Below are positions 52,417 through 59,656 of a DNA stretch of 64,000 nt, piece by piece. Position numbers and translations under genes: made by a program. This DNA is from Candidatus Obscuribacterales bacterium (lineage in GTDB: Bacteria > Cyanobacteriota > Vampirovibrionia > Obscuribacterales > Obscuribacteraceae). The stretch spans positions 1-64,000 of the forward strand of contig JAKFVU010000014.1 of NCBI GenBank assembly GCA_021732025.1. The letters are read 5' to 3'. A model generated the notes under the pieces. It saw only the letters and a list, made by a program, of their open reading frames with translations. It ran no database searches and was not told where the DNA came from. How positions within the stretch are numbered: the first letter of the stretch is position 1; each line of letters opens with the position of its first letter.

Positions 52417-54633
52417 CTACTCTGTAGGCGCAGAAATTGCGCTATTTGCTTCAATTGGAGCCTTCGTTACTACTTTAGAAGCCAGATTCTGTCTGACAAC
52501 CTCATAGAAGATCACTCCGGCAGCTACTGAAGCATTTAAAGATTGCACCGAACCATGCATCGGAATTTTCACCAAGAAGTCGCAGTGTTCAGACACCAAG
52601 CGACTTATGCCATCACCTTCGCCACCAATCACTAAAGCGATTGGCCGCTTAAGATCACTTTCATAAATCCCTTGTGCACCTTCAAGTGCTAACCCAGCGA
52701 TCCAAAATCCACGGTCTTTCAACTTTTCAAGTGTGGATACCAGATTGGTGATGCGCACCATACGCATACTGGCAAGCGCTCCAGCACTCACTCTGGCAAC
52801 GGTGCGAGTAAGACCAGCCGAACGGCGTTGGGGAAGAATGACAGCTTTAACGCCAGCAGCATCAGCAGATCTGACGATGGCACCAATGTTGTGTGGATCT
52901 TCAATGCCATCAAGAATGGCAACGGTGTATCCGTCTAAACTCTTACCTTCAGCCTCCAGTGCGGCTTTCTCAGCGTCGAACTGATCGAGAAATTCTGATA
53001 TGTCAAGATATTCGCTTGCAGCAATCTGGGCAACTACGCCTTGGTGCTTATCGCGATCTCCGATCAAATCAGAGAGTTTGCGCTTTTCAACTGTGGCAAT
53101 CACAATCGAATTTTCTTTGGCTAGTTCTTTGATTTTGTCGATGCGGCGGTCTGATTCCAAACCACTTGCCATATAGATTTTGTTGACCGCAACTTTTCCT
53201 TCTATAAGGAATGCAACTACAGCGTTACGACCATAGATGAATTCTTCGTCGACGGCATCTTGATCAACTTCTGCTGGGCCTGACTCTTCATGACCGCCGT
53301 AACGGACAGTTTGAGTGCGCTCAACTGGAGCTTCATCGAAGTAATCGTTTACTTTGCGAGCGATGCTGGCTGCTTTGCGTTCAGGTGAGATGTCGCCACG
53401 GGCAGCTTCGTCTGTACGGGGACGTCTGTCGTAGCCACCACCACCTTCTGGTCTTGGTCCACGGTTGAATCCACCACCGCCTTCAGGTCTTGGTCCACGG
53501 TTGAATCCACCTTCTGATCGACCGCCTTCTGGCCTCGGTCCGCGGTTGTAGCCGCCGCCACCTTCAGGTCTTGGTCCACGGTTGTAGCCGCCGCCACCTT
53601 CTGGTCTTGGTCCTCGGTTGAATCCACCACCGCCTTCAGGTCTTGGTCCGCGATTGAAGCCACCTTCGGATCTACCTTCTGGTCTTGGTCCGCGATTGTA
53701 GCCGCCTTCGGATCTACCTTCTGGTCTTGGTCCGCGATTGTAGCCGCCTTCGGATCTACCTTCTGGTCTTGGTCCACGGTTATAGCCACCGCCACCCTCA
53801 GGTCTTCCAGCACCCTCTGGTCTCGGTCCACGATTGTAGCCGCCGCCACCTTCTGGTCTCGGGCCTCGATTGAATCCACCTGCGGATCGACCTTCTGGTC
53901 TTGGTCCACGATTGAATCCACCACCACCTTCTGGTCTTGGTCCACGATTGAATCCACCACCACCTTCAGGTCTCGGTCCACGGTTGAAGCCGCCTTCGGA
54001 TCTTCCTTCTGGTCTTGGTCCACGGTTATAGCCGCCACCACCTTCTGGTCTTCCAGCACCTTCTGGTCTCGGTCCGCGGTTGAAACCGCCTTCAGATCTA
54101 CCTTCTGGTCTTGGTCCACGATTGAATCCACCACCCGATGGACGTCCTGCGCCTTCCGGTCTTGGTCCACGATTGAAACCACCACCAGATGGGCGTCCTG
54201 CGCCTTCCGGTCTTGGTCCACGATTAAAACCACCACCCGATGGGCGTCCTGCGCCTTCCGGTCTTGGTCCGCGATTGAATCCGCCTTCGGATCTACCTTC
54301 TGGTCTGCCGGCGCCTTCTGGCCTTCCTGCTCCTTCCGGTCTTGGTCCTCGATTAAATCCACCTGGCTTGCGGGCGCCAAATCCGCCGGGTCTGCCGGCC
54401 GAGCCGGAAGAAGAGCCACCGGCTCGGTTATACCCACCGCCGCCGCCTGGTCTTGCGCCACCTGGTCTGCCGCCACCTGAACCGCCGGGTCTGCCACCGC
54501 TTCCGCCTGGTCTGGCTCCACCTGGTCTAGCTCCACCAGGTTTGCCTGCGTATCCACCAGACTTGCCGCCGCCTGAGCGACCGCCGCCTCCAGCTCTACT
54601 AGGGCCGCGCGATCCATTACCTGACATTCCCAT
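52417..54633 (-). CDS. rlmB: RlmB-type 23S rRNA 2'-O-methyltransferase with a ~400-residue Arg/Gly-rich repeat region
   Basis: The C-terminal ~270 residues are a complete RlmB/TrmH-family enzyme. The substrate-binding domain begins FIYGRNAVVAFLIEG, and the SPOUT motifs are HNIGAIVRSADAAGVKAVI (motif 1), IALVIGGEGDGISRLV (motif 2) and MHGSVQSLNASVAAGV (motif 3). RlmB methylates a conserved guanosine in the 23S peptidyl-transferase loop. The N-terminal ~400 residues are Gly/Arg/Pro-rich and contain 21 exact copies of (F/Y)NRGPRPEG separated by short GGG, RSEGG or AGRP(S/E)GGG spacers, preceded by a ~90-residue RPGG-type tract. A typical RlmB is ~250 residues. No other gene overlaps it. It may be cotranscribed with the tRNA-tuf group downstream, though a promoter lies between. 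Confidence 0.9.
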   Translation of the reverse strand: MGMSGNGSRGPSRAGGGGRSGGGKSGGYAGKPGGARPGGARPGGSGGRPGGSGGGRPGGARPGGGGGYNRAGGSSSGSAGRPGGFGARKPGGFNRGPRPEGAGRPEGAGRPEGRSEGGFNRGPRPEGAGRPSGGGFNRGPRPEGAGRPSGGGFNRGPRPEGAGRPSGGGFNRGPRPEGRSEGGFNRGPRPEGAGRPEGGGGYNRGPRPEGRSEGGFNRGPRPEGGGGFNRGPRPEGGGGFNRGPRPEGRSAGGFNRGPRPEGGGGYNRGPRPEGAGRPEGGGGYNRGPRPEGRSEGGYNRGPRPEGRSEGGYNRGPRPEGRSEGGFNRGPRPEGGGGFNRGPRPEGGGGYNRGPRPEGGGGYNRGPRPEGGRSEGGFNRGPRPEGGGGFNRGPRPEGGGGYDRRPRTDEAARGDISPERKAASIARKVNDYFDEAPVERTQTVRYGGHEESGPAEVDQDAVDEEFIYGRNAVVAFLIEGKVAVNKIYMASGLESDRRIDKIKELAKENSIVIATVEKRKLSDLIGDRDKHQGVVAQIAASEYLDISEFLDQFDAEKAALEAEGKSLDGYTVAILDGIEDPHNIGAIVRSADAAGVKAVILPQRRSAGLTRTVARVSAGALASMRMVRITNLVSTLEKLKDRGFWIAGLALEGAQGIYESDLKRPIALVIGGEGDGISRLVSEHCDFLVKIPMHGSVQSLNASVAAGVIFYEVVRQNLASKVVTKAPIEANSAISAPTE
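53430..54360 (-). repeat. Coding tandem repeat, 21 copies of an (F/Y)NRGPRPEG-encoding unit
   Basis: Units of 36, 42, 45, 51, 54 and 78 bases alternate irregularly, all multiples of three, so unequal recombination keeps the frame. Runs of adjacent near-identical units (three AGRPSGGG units, three YNRGPRPEGRSEGG units) point to recent duplication. Confidence 0.93.
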
Positions 54634-54707
54634 TGTTCTCTGTCCTTGACTAAAACTTAGTTCTATTGCTGCTTTGCGGTATTTACTATGGACAGAACAT
54701 TCGAGAC

Positions 54708-54965
54708 ATGAATAATAGAAACCTAGGTCCCCTATTCAAAAGCGTACTCATGCTATTCGACGTCGTCTTATTTGGTTGCCCAGTTGCTTTATCCGTCTGC
54801 TTGGCCGCTCACGCGTACAGAGATGGGGATAAACGCTTCTTGCTACCCGCGTTCTCCTTTTTCGCCTACTGCTTGTTTTACCTGGCAGGAGGGCGGGATG
54901 TATTACTTTATCTCACTACGGCCCTAGTTATGATGGGCGGATGCGCATTTAGCGGCTGTCCGTAA
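54708..54965 (+). CDS. Small hydrophobic protein with two membrane helices
   Basis: The 85-residue frame from the ATG at 54708 encodes hydrophobic segments at about residues 10-32 and 42-80, separated by a charged RDGDKR loop. Cys occurs five times, mostly in membrane segments. The start is weak, without a good ribosome-binding site; the frame opens from a TTG at 54666. It is divergent from rlmB by 74 bases. No family is recognised and it may be spurious. Confidence 0.5.
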   Translation: MNNRNLGPLFKSVLMLFDVVLFGCPVALSVCLAAHAYRDGDKRFLLPAFSFFAYCLFYLAGGRDVLLYLTTALVMMGGCAFSGCP

Positions 54966-55012
54966 CGTAGCAAAGAGGAATTTTTACTCAGAAATCTTTT
55001 TAAGAGTGCCGA

Positions 55013-55258
55013 TTAAGTGCGCTTTTTAACCACTGGAATCGCCACAGAATGCCGGTTTTGCTGGGCTTCAGCCAACGAACGCATAGAAATATTATGTTTC
55101 TTCAACCAACGCGAGATGGTATTGGGATCACACCACTTATTTTCGGTCTCCCGATATATCTTGGCAATCTCGACCGTGCTCAGCTTCTCCTTGACATACT
55201 TTTGCTGTAGCCATTCTTTGTCTTGATAGAGAGTCTTGGTTCTAAGAGTCTTGCCCAC
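55013..55258 (-). CDS. Small helix-turn-helix protein
   Basis: The 81-residue protein has a DNA-binding helical pattern: DKEWLQQKYVKEKLSTVEIAKIY, then NTISRWLKKHNISMRSLAEAQQNR. This resembles the HTH of homeodomain-like resolvase/transposase N-termini and of phage-type small regulators (L...E.A.......TI.RWL...GI..R...EA). It has a GTG start with AAGG upstream. It stands alone between convergent and divergent neighbours. A sequence-specific DNA-binding role is inferred; the target is unknown. Confidence 0.68.
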   Translation of the reverse strand: MGKTLRTKTLYQDKEWLQQKYVKEKLSTVEIAKIYRETENKWCDPNTISRWLKKHNISMRSLAEAQQNRHSVAIPVVKKRT

Positions 55259-55405
55259 GGCTTGGTCCGCCTTAAAATAGGTATTCGAGTACTTTATACC
55301 CGCTTGTACTACATATTCTAATTGTGGGTGCTTGCCGCCGTTCTGGCAAGGTGGCGCGGGTATGATTTAAGGAGAATTAGAAATTATCATTGGGGCTGAC
55401 TTCAA

Positions 55406-56812
55406 TTGACGAAGAAAGACTTTCGTTTACCGCAAATAGACAAACTGCTTCGCGAGCCTGTCCTGCAACAGACAATCAAAAGATTGCAGATTCGCAACGA
55501 AATAGCAGCACACCACGCTCGTCTATATGTCGACCGCTTAAGGCAGCAGCTAATTAGTGGCACAACTAAAGAGGAACCCACCATCGAGCATCTAGCGGCA
55601 GCAATAGCAGCCGATTTAGAAAAGTTGAGTAGCAGTGGTATCAAAAAAATATTGAATGGCACCGGAGTAATACTAAGCACTAACCTCGGCCGCGCACCAC
55701 TTCCAGAGCAAGTTATGGACCAGCTTAGCAAGGCTCTTTGCTCATATTCCAACCTAGAATATGACCTTGAAGAAGGTGGGCGAGGTGAAAGAACAGAACA
55801 AATCTCACAATTGCTGGCGCTGTTAATTGGCTCACAGTCAGCGATTGTAGTAAACAACTGTGCATCAGCAGTTATGCTAGCAGTCAAAGCATTATCAGAT
55901 CAAAAAGAAACTATCGTATCGCGCGGCGAGTTGATTGAAATTGGTGGCAGCTTTCGCTTACCAGATGTAATTACATCTTCTGGTGGTCGCTTGAAAGAAG
56001 TTGGCACCACCAATAGAACCAGGGCAAGTGACTACGATAATGCGGTATCAGAGACCACCGGCATGATCATGAAATGCCACCGCTCCAACTATCAGGTGCT
56101 AGGTTTTACCGAAGAAGCCAGCATCAAAGAACTTGCTGCAATTGGCTCTAAGCATGGCGTTGCTGTTGTCTATGATTTAGGAGGTGGCTGCCTCATTGAT
56201 TTGCAACAGTTCGATCTAAAGGCCGAGCCCACAGTGCAAGCGACTTTAGAAAGTGGAGCAGACCTTGTCTTATTTTCAGGTGACAAGCTTTTGGGGGGAC
56301 CGCAGGCTGGCATCATTGCGGGAAAAAGCGAAGTAGTGGCAAAGCTGCGCAAATCTCCTATCTATAGAGCTCTTCGGGCGGACAAAATGGTAATAGCCTT
56401 ACTTGAGTCAGTACTCAAACAATACATATATGTAGATGGTTATAAAAGTTTGCCGGTGTTCAAGCTAGCTGCCCTCAAACAAGCTGAGCTGCGTCACCGA
56501 GCTGATGTGGCAGTTGAGAAGCTGCAGAATTTGCAGCACATAACGGTGTCATCAGTGGACTTAGAAAGCACAATGGGTGGCGGCAGTTTGCCAGGCGAAC
56601 TGCTGCCATCAGCGGGGCTCGCTATCAAAGCGAAAAAATCCGGATGCTCTTCTGCCAGCCTTGCACGCCTACTGCGTCGCGGCCAAATTGCTGTCATAGG
56701 CAAAGTGGCAGATAACCAAATTTATCTCGATTTGCGCACAATCGATGAAGCTGATGAAGACTTATTGTTATCGGCTTTGCGCTCACTAGACGAGGCTCTG
56801 GACGGCAACTAA
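55406..56812 (+). CDS. selA: L-seryl-tRNA(Sec) selenium transferase
   Basis: This PLP enzyme converts Ser-tRNA(Sec) to selenocysteinyl-tRNA(Sec) using selenophosphate. The helical N-terminal tRNA-binding domain begins RLPQIDKLLREP and is followed by NGTGVILSTNLGRAPLP. The PLP lysine is Lys294 in SGDKLLGGPQAG, matching Lys295 of the E. coli enzyme. Other family blocks are NNCASAVMLAVKAL, SRGELIEIGGSFRLPDV and KCHRSNYQVLGFTEEAS. At 468 residues it is full length. The start must be the TTG at 55406 or later because an in-frame TGA lies at 55397-55399. A good AAGGAG (55369-55374) is 31 bases too far upstream. selB, selD and selC are not in the window. Confidence 0.94.
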   Translation: MTKKDFRLPQIDKLLREPVLQQTIKRLQIRNEIAAHHARLYVDRLRQQLISGTTKEEPTIEHLAAAIAADLEKLSSSGIKKILNGTGVILSTNLGRAPLPEQVMDQLSKALCSYSNLEYDLEEGGRGERTEQISQLLALLIGSQSAIVVNNCASAVMLAVKALSDQKETIVSRGELIEIGGSFRLPDVITSSGGRLKEVGTTNRTRASDYDNAVSETTGMIMKCHRSNYQVLGFTEEASIKELAAIGSKHGVAVVYDLGGGCLIDLQQFDLKAEPTVQATLESGADLVLFSGDKLLGGPQAGIIAGKSEVVAKLRKSPIYRALRADKMVIALLESVLKQYIYVDGYKSLPVFKLAALKQAELRHRADVAVEKLQNLQHITVSSVDLESTMGGGSLPGELLPSAGLAIKAKKSGCSSASLARLLRRGQIAVIGKVADNQIYLDLRTIDEADEDLLLSALRSLDEALDGN

Positions 56813-56864
56813 GCTTTTCTTTCCAAGAGGATATGATTAGTGCCACCAAAATTTGAGGCCCTCA

Positions 56865-57137
56865 ATGAGCGAACTGAAAGAATTGGAAACCCTAATCAAT
56901 CAGTTGAGCAAGCGCATGGAAGAACAGATGCGCATCACTCGCAACTTAACAGCATTGTGCACTACTCTAATTGTCGGATTAATGTTCTTCATTTTCTGCC
57001 AGACAATGGAGCATCTGCCATCCATTATCGTGCTTCGCTATATGAGTAATCTCGATTCGATCGTTAAAGAATGGCGCCAGACAGAGCGCTGCCTCAACCT
57101 TCACCCAGTTTCGGCAAAGCCCGACCCAGTCAAGTAA
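56865..57137 (+). CDS. Small coiled-coil, single-pass membrane protein
   Basis: The 90-residue protein starts with a heptad-like helix (SELKELETLINQLSKRMEEQM, about residues 2-22), followed by a hydrophobic helix at about 28-50 and a polar tail. The ATG at 56865 has GAGG seven bases upstream. It follows selA by 52 bases and could share its transcript. No family is recognised. Confidence 0.65.
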   Translation: MSELKELETLINQLSKRMEEQMRITRNLTALCTTLIVGLMFFIFCQTMEHLPSIIVLRYMSNLDSIVKEWRQTERCLNLHPVSAKPDPVK

Positions 57138-57164
57138 GCTTCACAAGTTTATGTTGTCCGACAC

Positions 57165-59234
57165 TTACTTCTTCAGTAGTGCCTGGCGACGTTTCACTTC
57201 GGCTTCAACTTCATCGGCCGAGATATTATTGACTTGCATTGGGCCAGCGCAAATCTCACGCCATGGGGCTCCAGCTAGAGCTTGTCGCACGATTACCTCA
57301 AAGACTTGAGCACGCACGCCGCTGCCATAACTGCCGGTGGCTCCAGAAAATGGAGTGGTCGGTGCCGCTACTTGCGGCCGTGGAATTGCTTGGCTAGGCA
57401 TGGCTTGATTAAGAGTGGTGGCACCAGATGGTTGAGTAGCCACATCTACCGGTGCAGGAGACTGAGTGGCCATCGGATCGTCAACCACGGGATGAGTACC
57501 CGATACCAACGGCTGAGTGTTAGCAGCTGGTTGCTGCACTGGCGCTTGTTGCACGGGCTGAGGAGCTGGTTGTTGAACCTGTTGTTGAACTTGTTGTTGT
57601 ACCTGCGGTTCGGTGAATAACTTTGGCGCTTCGGTAAAGAGCGGTGCTGCGGCCGCTGGCTGTGGTTGCTCAAAGAAACTAGTCGACTGCTTAGGTGCCG
57701 CAGGCTTAGCCATGGCTTCATCTGCTGCTGCTTTGGTAGTAGTTAGCTGGCGCTGCAAATCAGCGACCATATCGCGCGTCTGGTCACGCATCTCGTCGAG
57801 CTGAGTCTTCAACTGAGTGATTTCAGAATCTTTGTGACCAAGCTCAACTTCTTTTGCTTGGATCAAATCATTGCGCTGTTGCACTAGTTCGGACAACTTT
57901 TCGTATTGGCCAGAGAACTCCTCCCAGCGTGAGTTCAACATCTCTTGGGTGTCCTGAACTTCTTGATCTTTTGCCGCCAAAAGCTCTGCAAAATCATTAT
58001 CTTTGGCATCCATACGCGAGCGCATTTCTTCGTTCTGCAAGCGCAGCTCTTCAATCTGAGCCAAGACGGTCTCATCTTGAACCACTCTAACGACTTCAAC
58101 TTCGCGAACAATTTCATTGCCAGTGGCAGAACTGAGAGTGTAAACCGGTTTGGGTGGGTCTGGAGCTTGCACCGCGTCATAGGCAGCGCGGAAGAAATCG
58201 CCAGAAATGCGCTGGGCACCCAATAAATCAACTAATTTGCGCAAGAGATCAGCTGGATGTTCAGAAGGAAACACAGCCATGTATGCGCATTTGAATGTCC
58301 AGGCATCAATCTTGGCTGAGGATAGCTGGTCGGCCAAACTGTGCACTAGTTCTTCAGGAGTAAGCTTTGCTTCGACCTTAGGCGGCTCCACATTTCTCGA
58401 CTCGAGAGTAACTATCAAATTATCAATGGCAGGCACAAGCTCACCAACCGCCTGCATCGGCTCAAGGGCCGCAGACATTGACTCACTCAAACTATTCAAA
58501 CTCAAGCCAATTTCGTTAAAAGCTTGATGCTGAATTGTCTCAGCCAAATTTCTGACAATCTCCAGCTGCTCATTGGCGGCTTTAGAAATCTGCGCCATAT
58601 TGACCGAGCAAATACCAAGCTGTTGATCGAGAGTGTTGAGAAGTTCAATTACTTGCTCTTGGTGCTCAGTGTCCACTACATGATTACCTTGAGCAGTTAG
58701 GGCTGCAATCTGACTGGGCGTTATCAACATCGCAATTTCTGAGGCTTCCGCAACATTACCGCTTGGAATTTGAGCATCGTGACCGGGATTATCGAGTTCA
58801 CGGCTATCAACTACAGGTATCTCCAAAGCGGAAAAGTCTGGTGGGGCAATATGATTGCCTTCATCGCCTGAACTTTCTTGAGCAAGATCCACTGTCGGCT
58901 CGGAAACGGCAATGGCATTATCAGACACAATATTGCCGGCGCTTTCAGTGCGCCCATTTTTAGGAGAAGCCAACGGGGATACCTCGATCGAAAGTTCTTC
59001 AGCTTCATCAAAAGCTTGTGGTTGTACAGTAGCAGGCGCTGAAGCAGGAGCAGTCGCAGGTTCAGAAGCTAGTTGGTACGGTTCAGGACTGTATGCATCG
59101 GGAGGAACTGTCTGCTTGGCTAAAGTGCCACGCAGCCGTGCTCGCCTGGCAGCGAGAGATGAATCATCGCCAGACTTCCCCGAAGGCGCGTCCTGAGTAG
59201 AACTGGTGGCGCTTGCCTTGTCTTCGCGAGCCAT
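57165..59234 (-). CDS. Large coiled-coil protein with disordered regions, function unknown
   Basis: The 689-residue protein has no signal peptide or membrane helix. The first ~160 residues are Ala/Pro/Ser/Glu-rich and disordered. About 165-270 and 285-370 are helical. A coiled coil runs through about 375-500 (repeated E, L and Q heptads such as EELRLQNEEMRSRMDAKDNDFAELLAAKDQEVQ). The next ~110 residues are Gln/Pro/Ala-rich, including QQQVQQQVQQ. A compact C-terminal segment (about 632-689, RAQVFEVIVRQALAGAPWREICAGPM) looks folded. It has an ATG start with AAGGGA upstream. It is divergent from the ATPase gene. It recalls scaffolding or partition-type proteins by composition only. Confidence 0.78.
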   Translation of the reverse strand: MAREDKASATSSTQDAPSGKSGDDSSLAARRARLRGTLAKQTVPPDAYSPEPYQLASEPATAPASAPATVQPQAFDEAEELSIEVSPLASPKNGRTESAGNIVSDNAIAVSEPTVDLAQESSGDEGNHIAPPDFSALEIPVVDSRELDNPGHDAQIPSGNVAEASEIAMLITPSQIAALTAQGNHVVDTEHQEQVIELLNTLDQQLGICSVNMAQISKAANEQLEIVRNLAETIQHQAFNEIGLSLNSLSESMSAALEPMQAVGELVPAIDNLIVTLESRNVEPPKVEAKLTPEELVHSLADQLSSAKIDAWTFKCAYMAVFPSEHPADLLRKLVDLLGAQRISGDFFRAAYDAVQAPDPPKPVYTLSSATGNEIVREVEVVRVVQDETVLAQIEELRLQNEEMRSRMDAKDNDFAELLAAKDQEVQDTQEMLNSRWEEFSGQYEKLSELVQQRNDLIQAKEVELGHKDSEITQLKTQLDEMRDQTRDMVADLQRQLTTTKAAADEAMAKPAAPKQSTSFFEQPQPAAAAPLFTEAPKLFTEPQVQQQVQQQVQQPAPQPVQQAPVQQPAANTQPLVSGTHPVVDDPMATQSPAPVDVATQPSGATTLNQAMPSQAIPRPQVAAPTTPFSGATGSYGSGVRAQVFEVIVRQALAGAPWREICAGPMQVNNISADEVEAEVKRRQALLKK

Positions 59235-59250
59235 CTAACAATCCCTTCCT

Positions 59251-59289
59251 AATGTCACCTTATGTCACCTGATGTCACCTGAGGCACCT
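59251..59289 (-). repeat. 10-base tandem repeat upstream of the coiled-coil gene
   Basis: Three near-perfect copies of NATGTCACCT (59251-59280) and a fourth degenerate copy (to 59289) lie immediately before the ribosome-binding site. The period of one DNA helical turn suggests a stacked protein-binding site; on the transcript each copy reads AGGTGACAT, which is Shine-Dalgarno-like. Confidence 0.6.
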
Positions 59290-59440
59290 AATAGATATGT
59301 ACCCGCCAGGACCGTAAAAATTCAAAGTGAAATAGCGAAATCAACAAATTACTAGAACTGTTGAATGACACCCCTTAATTCCACACACCAACTTATTAAG
59401 TATATACCGCAAACGAGGCAAAGAAGAGCGCCAAAAGCGC

Positions 59441-59469
59441 TTGACAAGAGATCGTTTCGACTGTACCAT
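59441..59469 (+). promoter_or_regulatory. Putative promoter of the zinc-ribbon/ATPase gene
   Basis: A perfect TTGACA (59441-59446), a 17-base spacer and TACCAT (59464-59469) with a TG just upstream predict a start near 59476. The AGCGC inverted repeat touches the -35 box and could be an operator. Confidence 0.5.
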
Positions 59470-59656
59470 GCGTCTAAAAGCTAGTGGTTTAGCCGTTTAT
59501 CTAAAAATTCCTCAAAGTTCACCTTACTAAATAAGACATTTATCGGCAGCTGGCAAGATTGCAAGTGAGATTTGCTAGCGGATCCGAGGTAAATATTAAA
59601 TAGAATCGTCAATAATAATTGGTGTGCCAACGTCTTAGAAAGACCGGAGTAACAAG

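Larger units (their letters stand above)
59235..59656. other. Divergent intergenic region between the coiled-coil gene and the ATPase gene
   Basis: No gene is evident in these 422 bases. They hold a 10-base tandem repeat next to the minus-strand start (59251-59289), a short inverted repeat AGCGC-CAAAA-GCGCT (59427-59441), and a sigma-70-like promoter for the plus strand (59441-59469) whose -35 box abuts that inverted repeat. The ATPase leader would be about 180 bases. Confidence 0.6.

Noticed and set aside
53349-54617. 422-codon minus-strand frame full of Asp-Gln-Lys-Val repeats
   Set aside because: It is the shifted frame of the rlmB repeat region; its regularity comes from the GC-rich repeat, and the rlmB frame alone runs into a conserved enzyme domain.
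54080-54649. 189-codon plus-strand Pro/Leu/Gly-rich frame
   Set aside because: It is the antisense shadow of the same Gly/Arg/Pro repeat, with no independent start signal or family.
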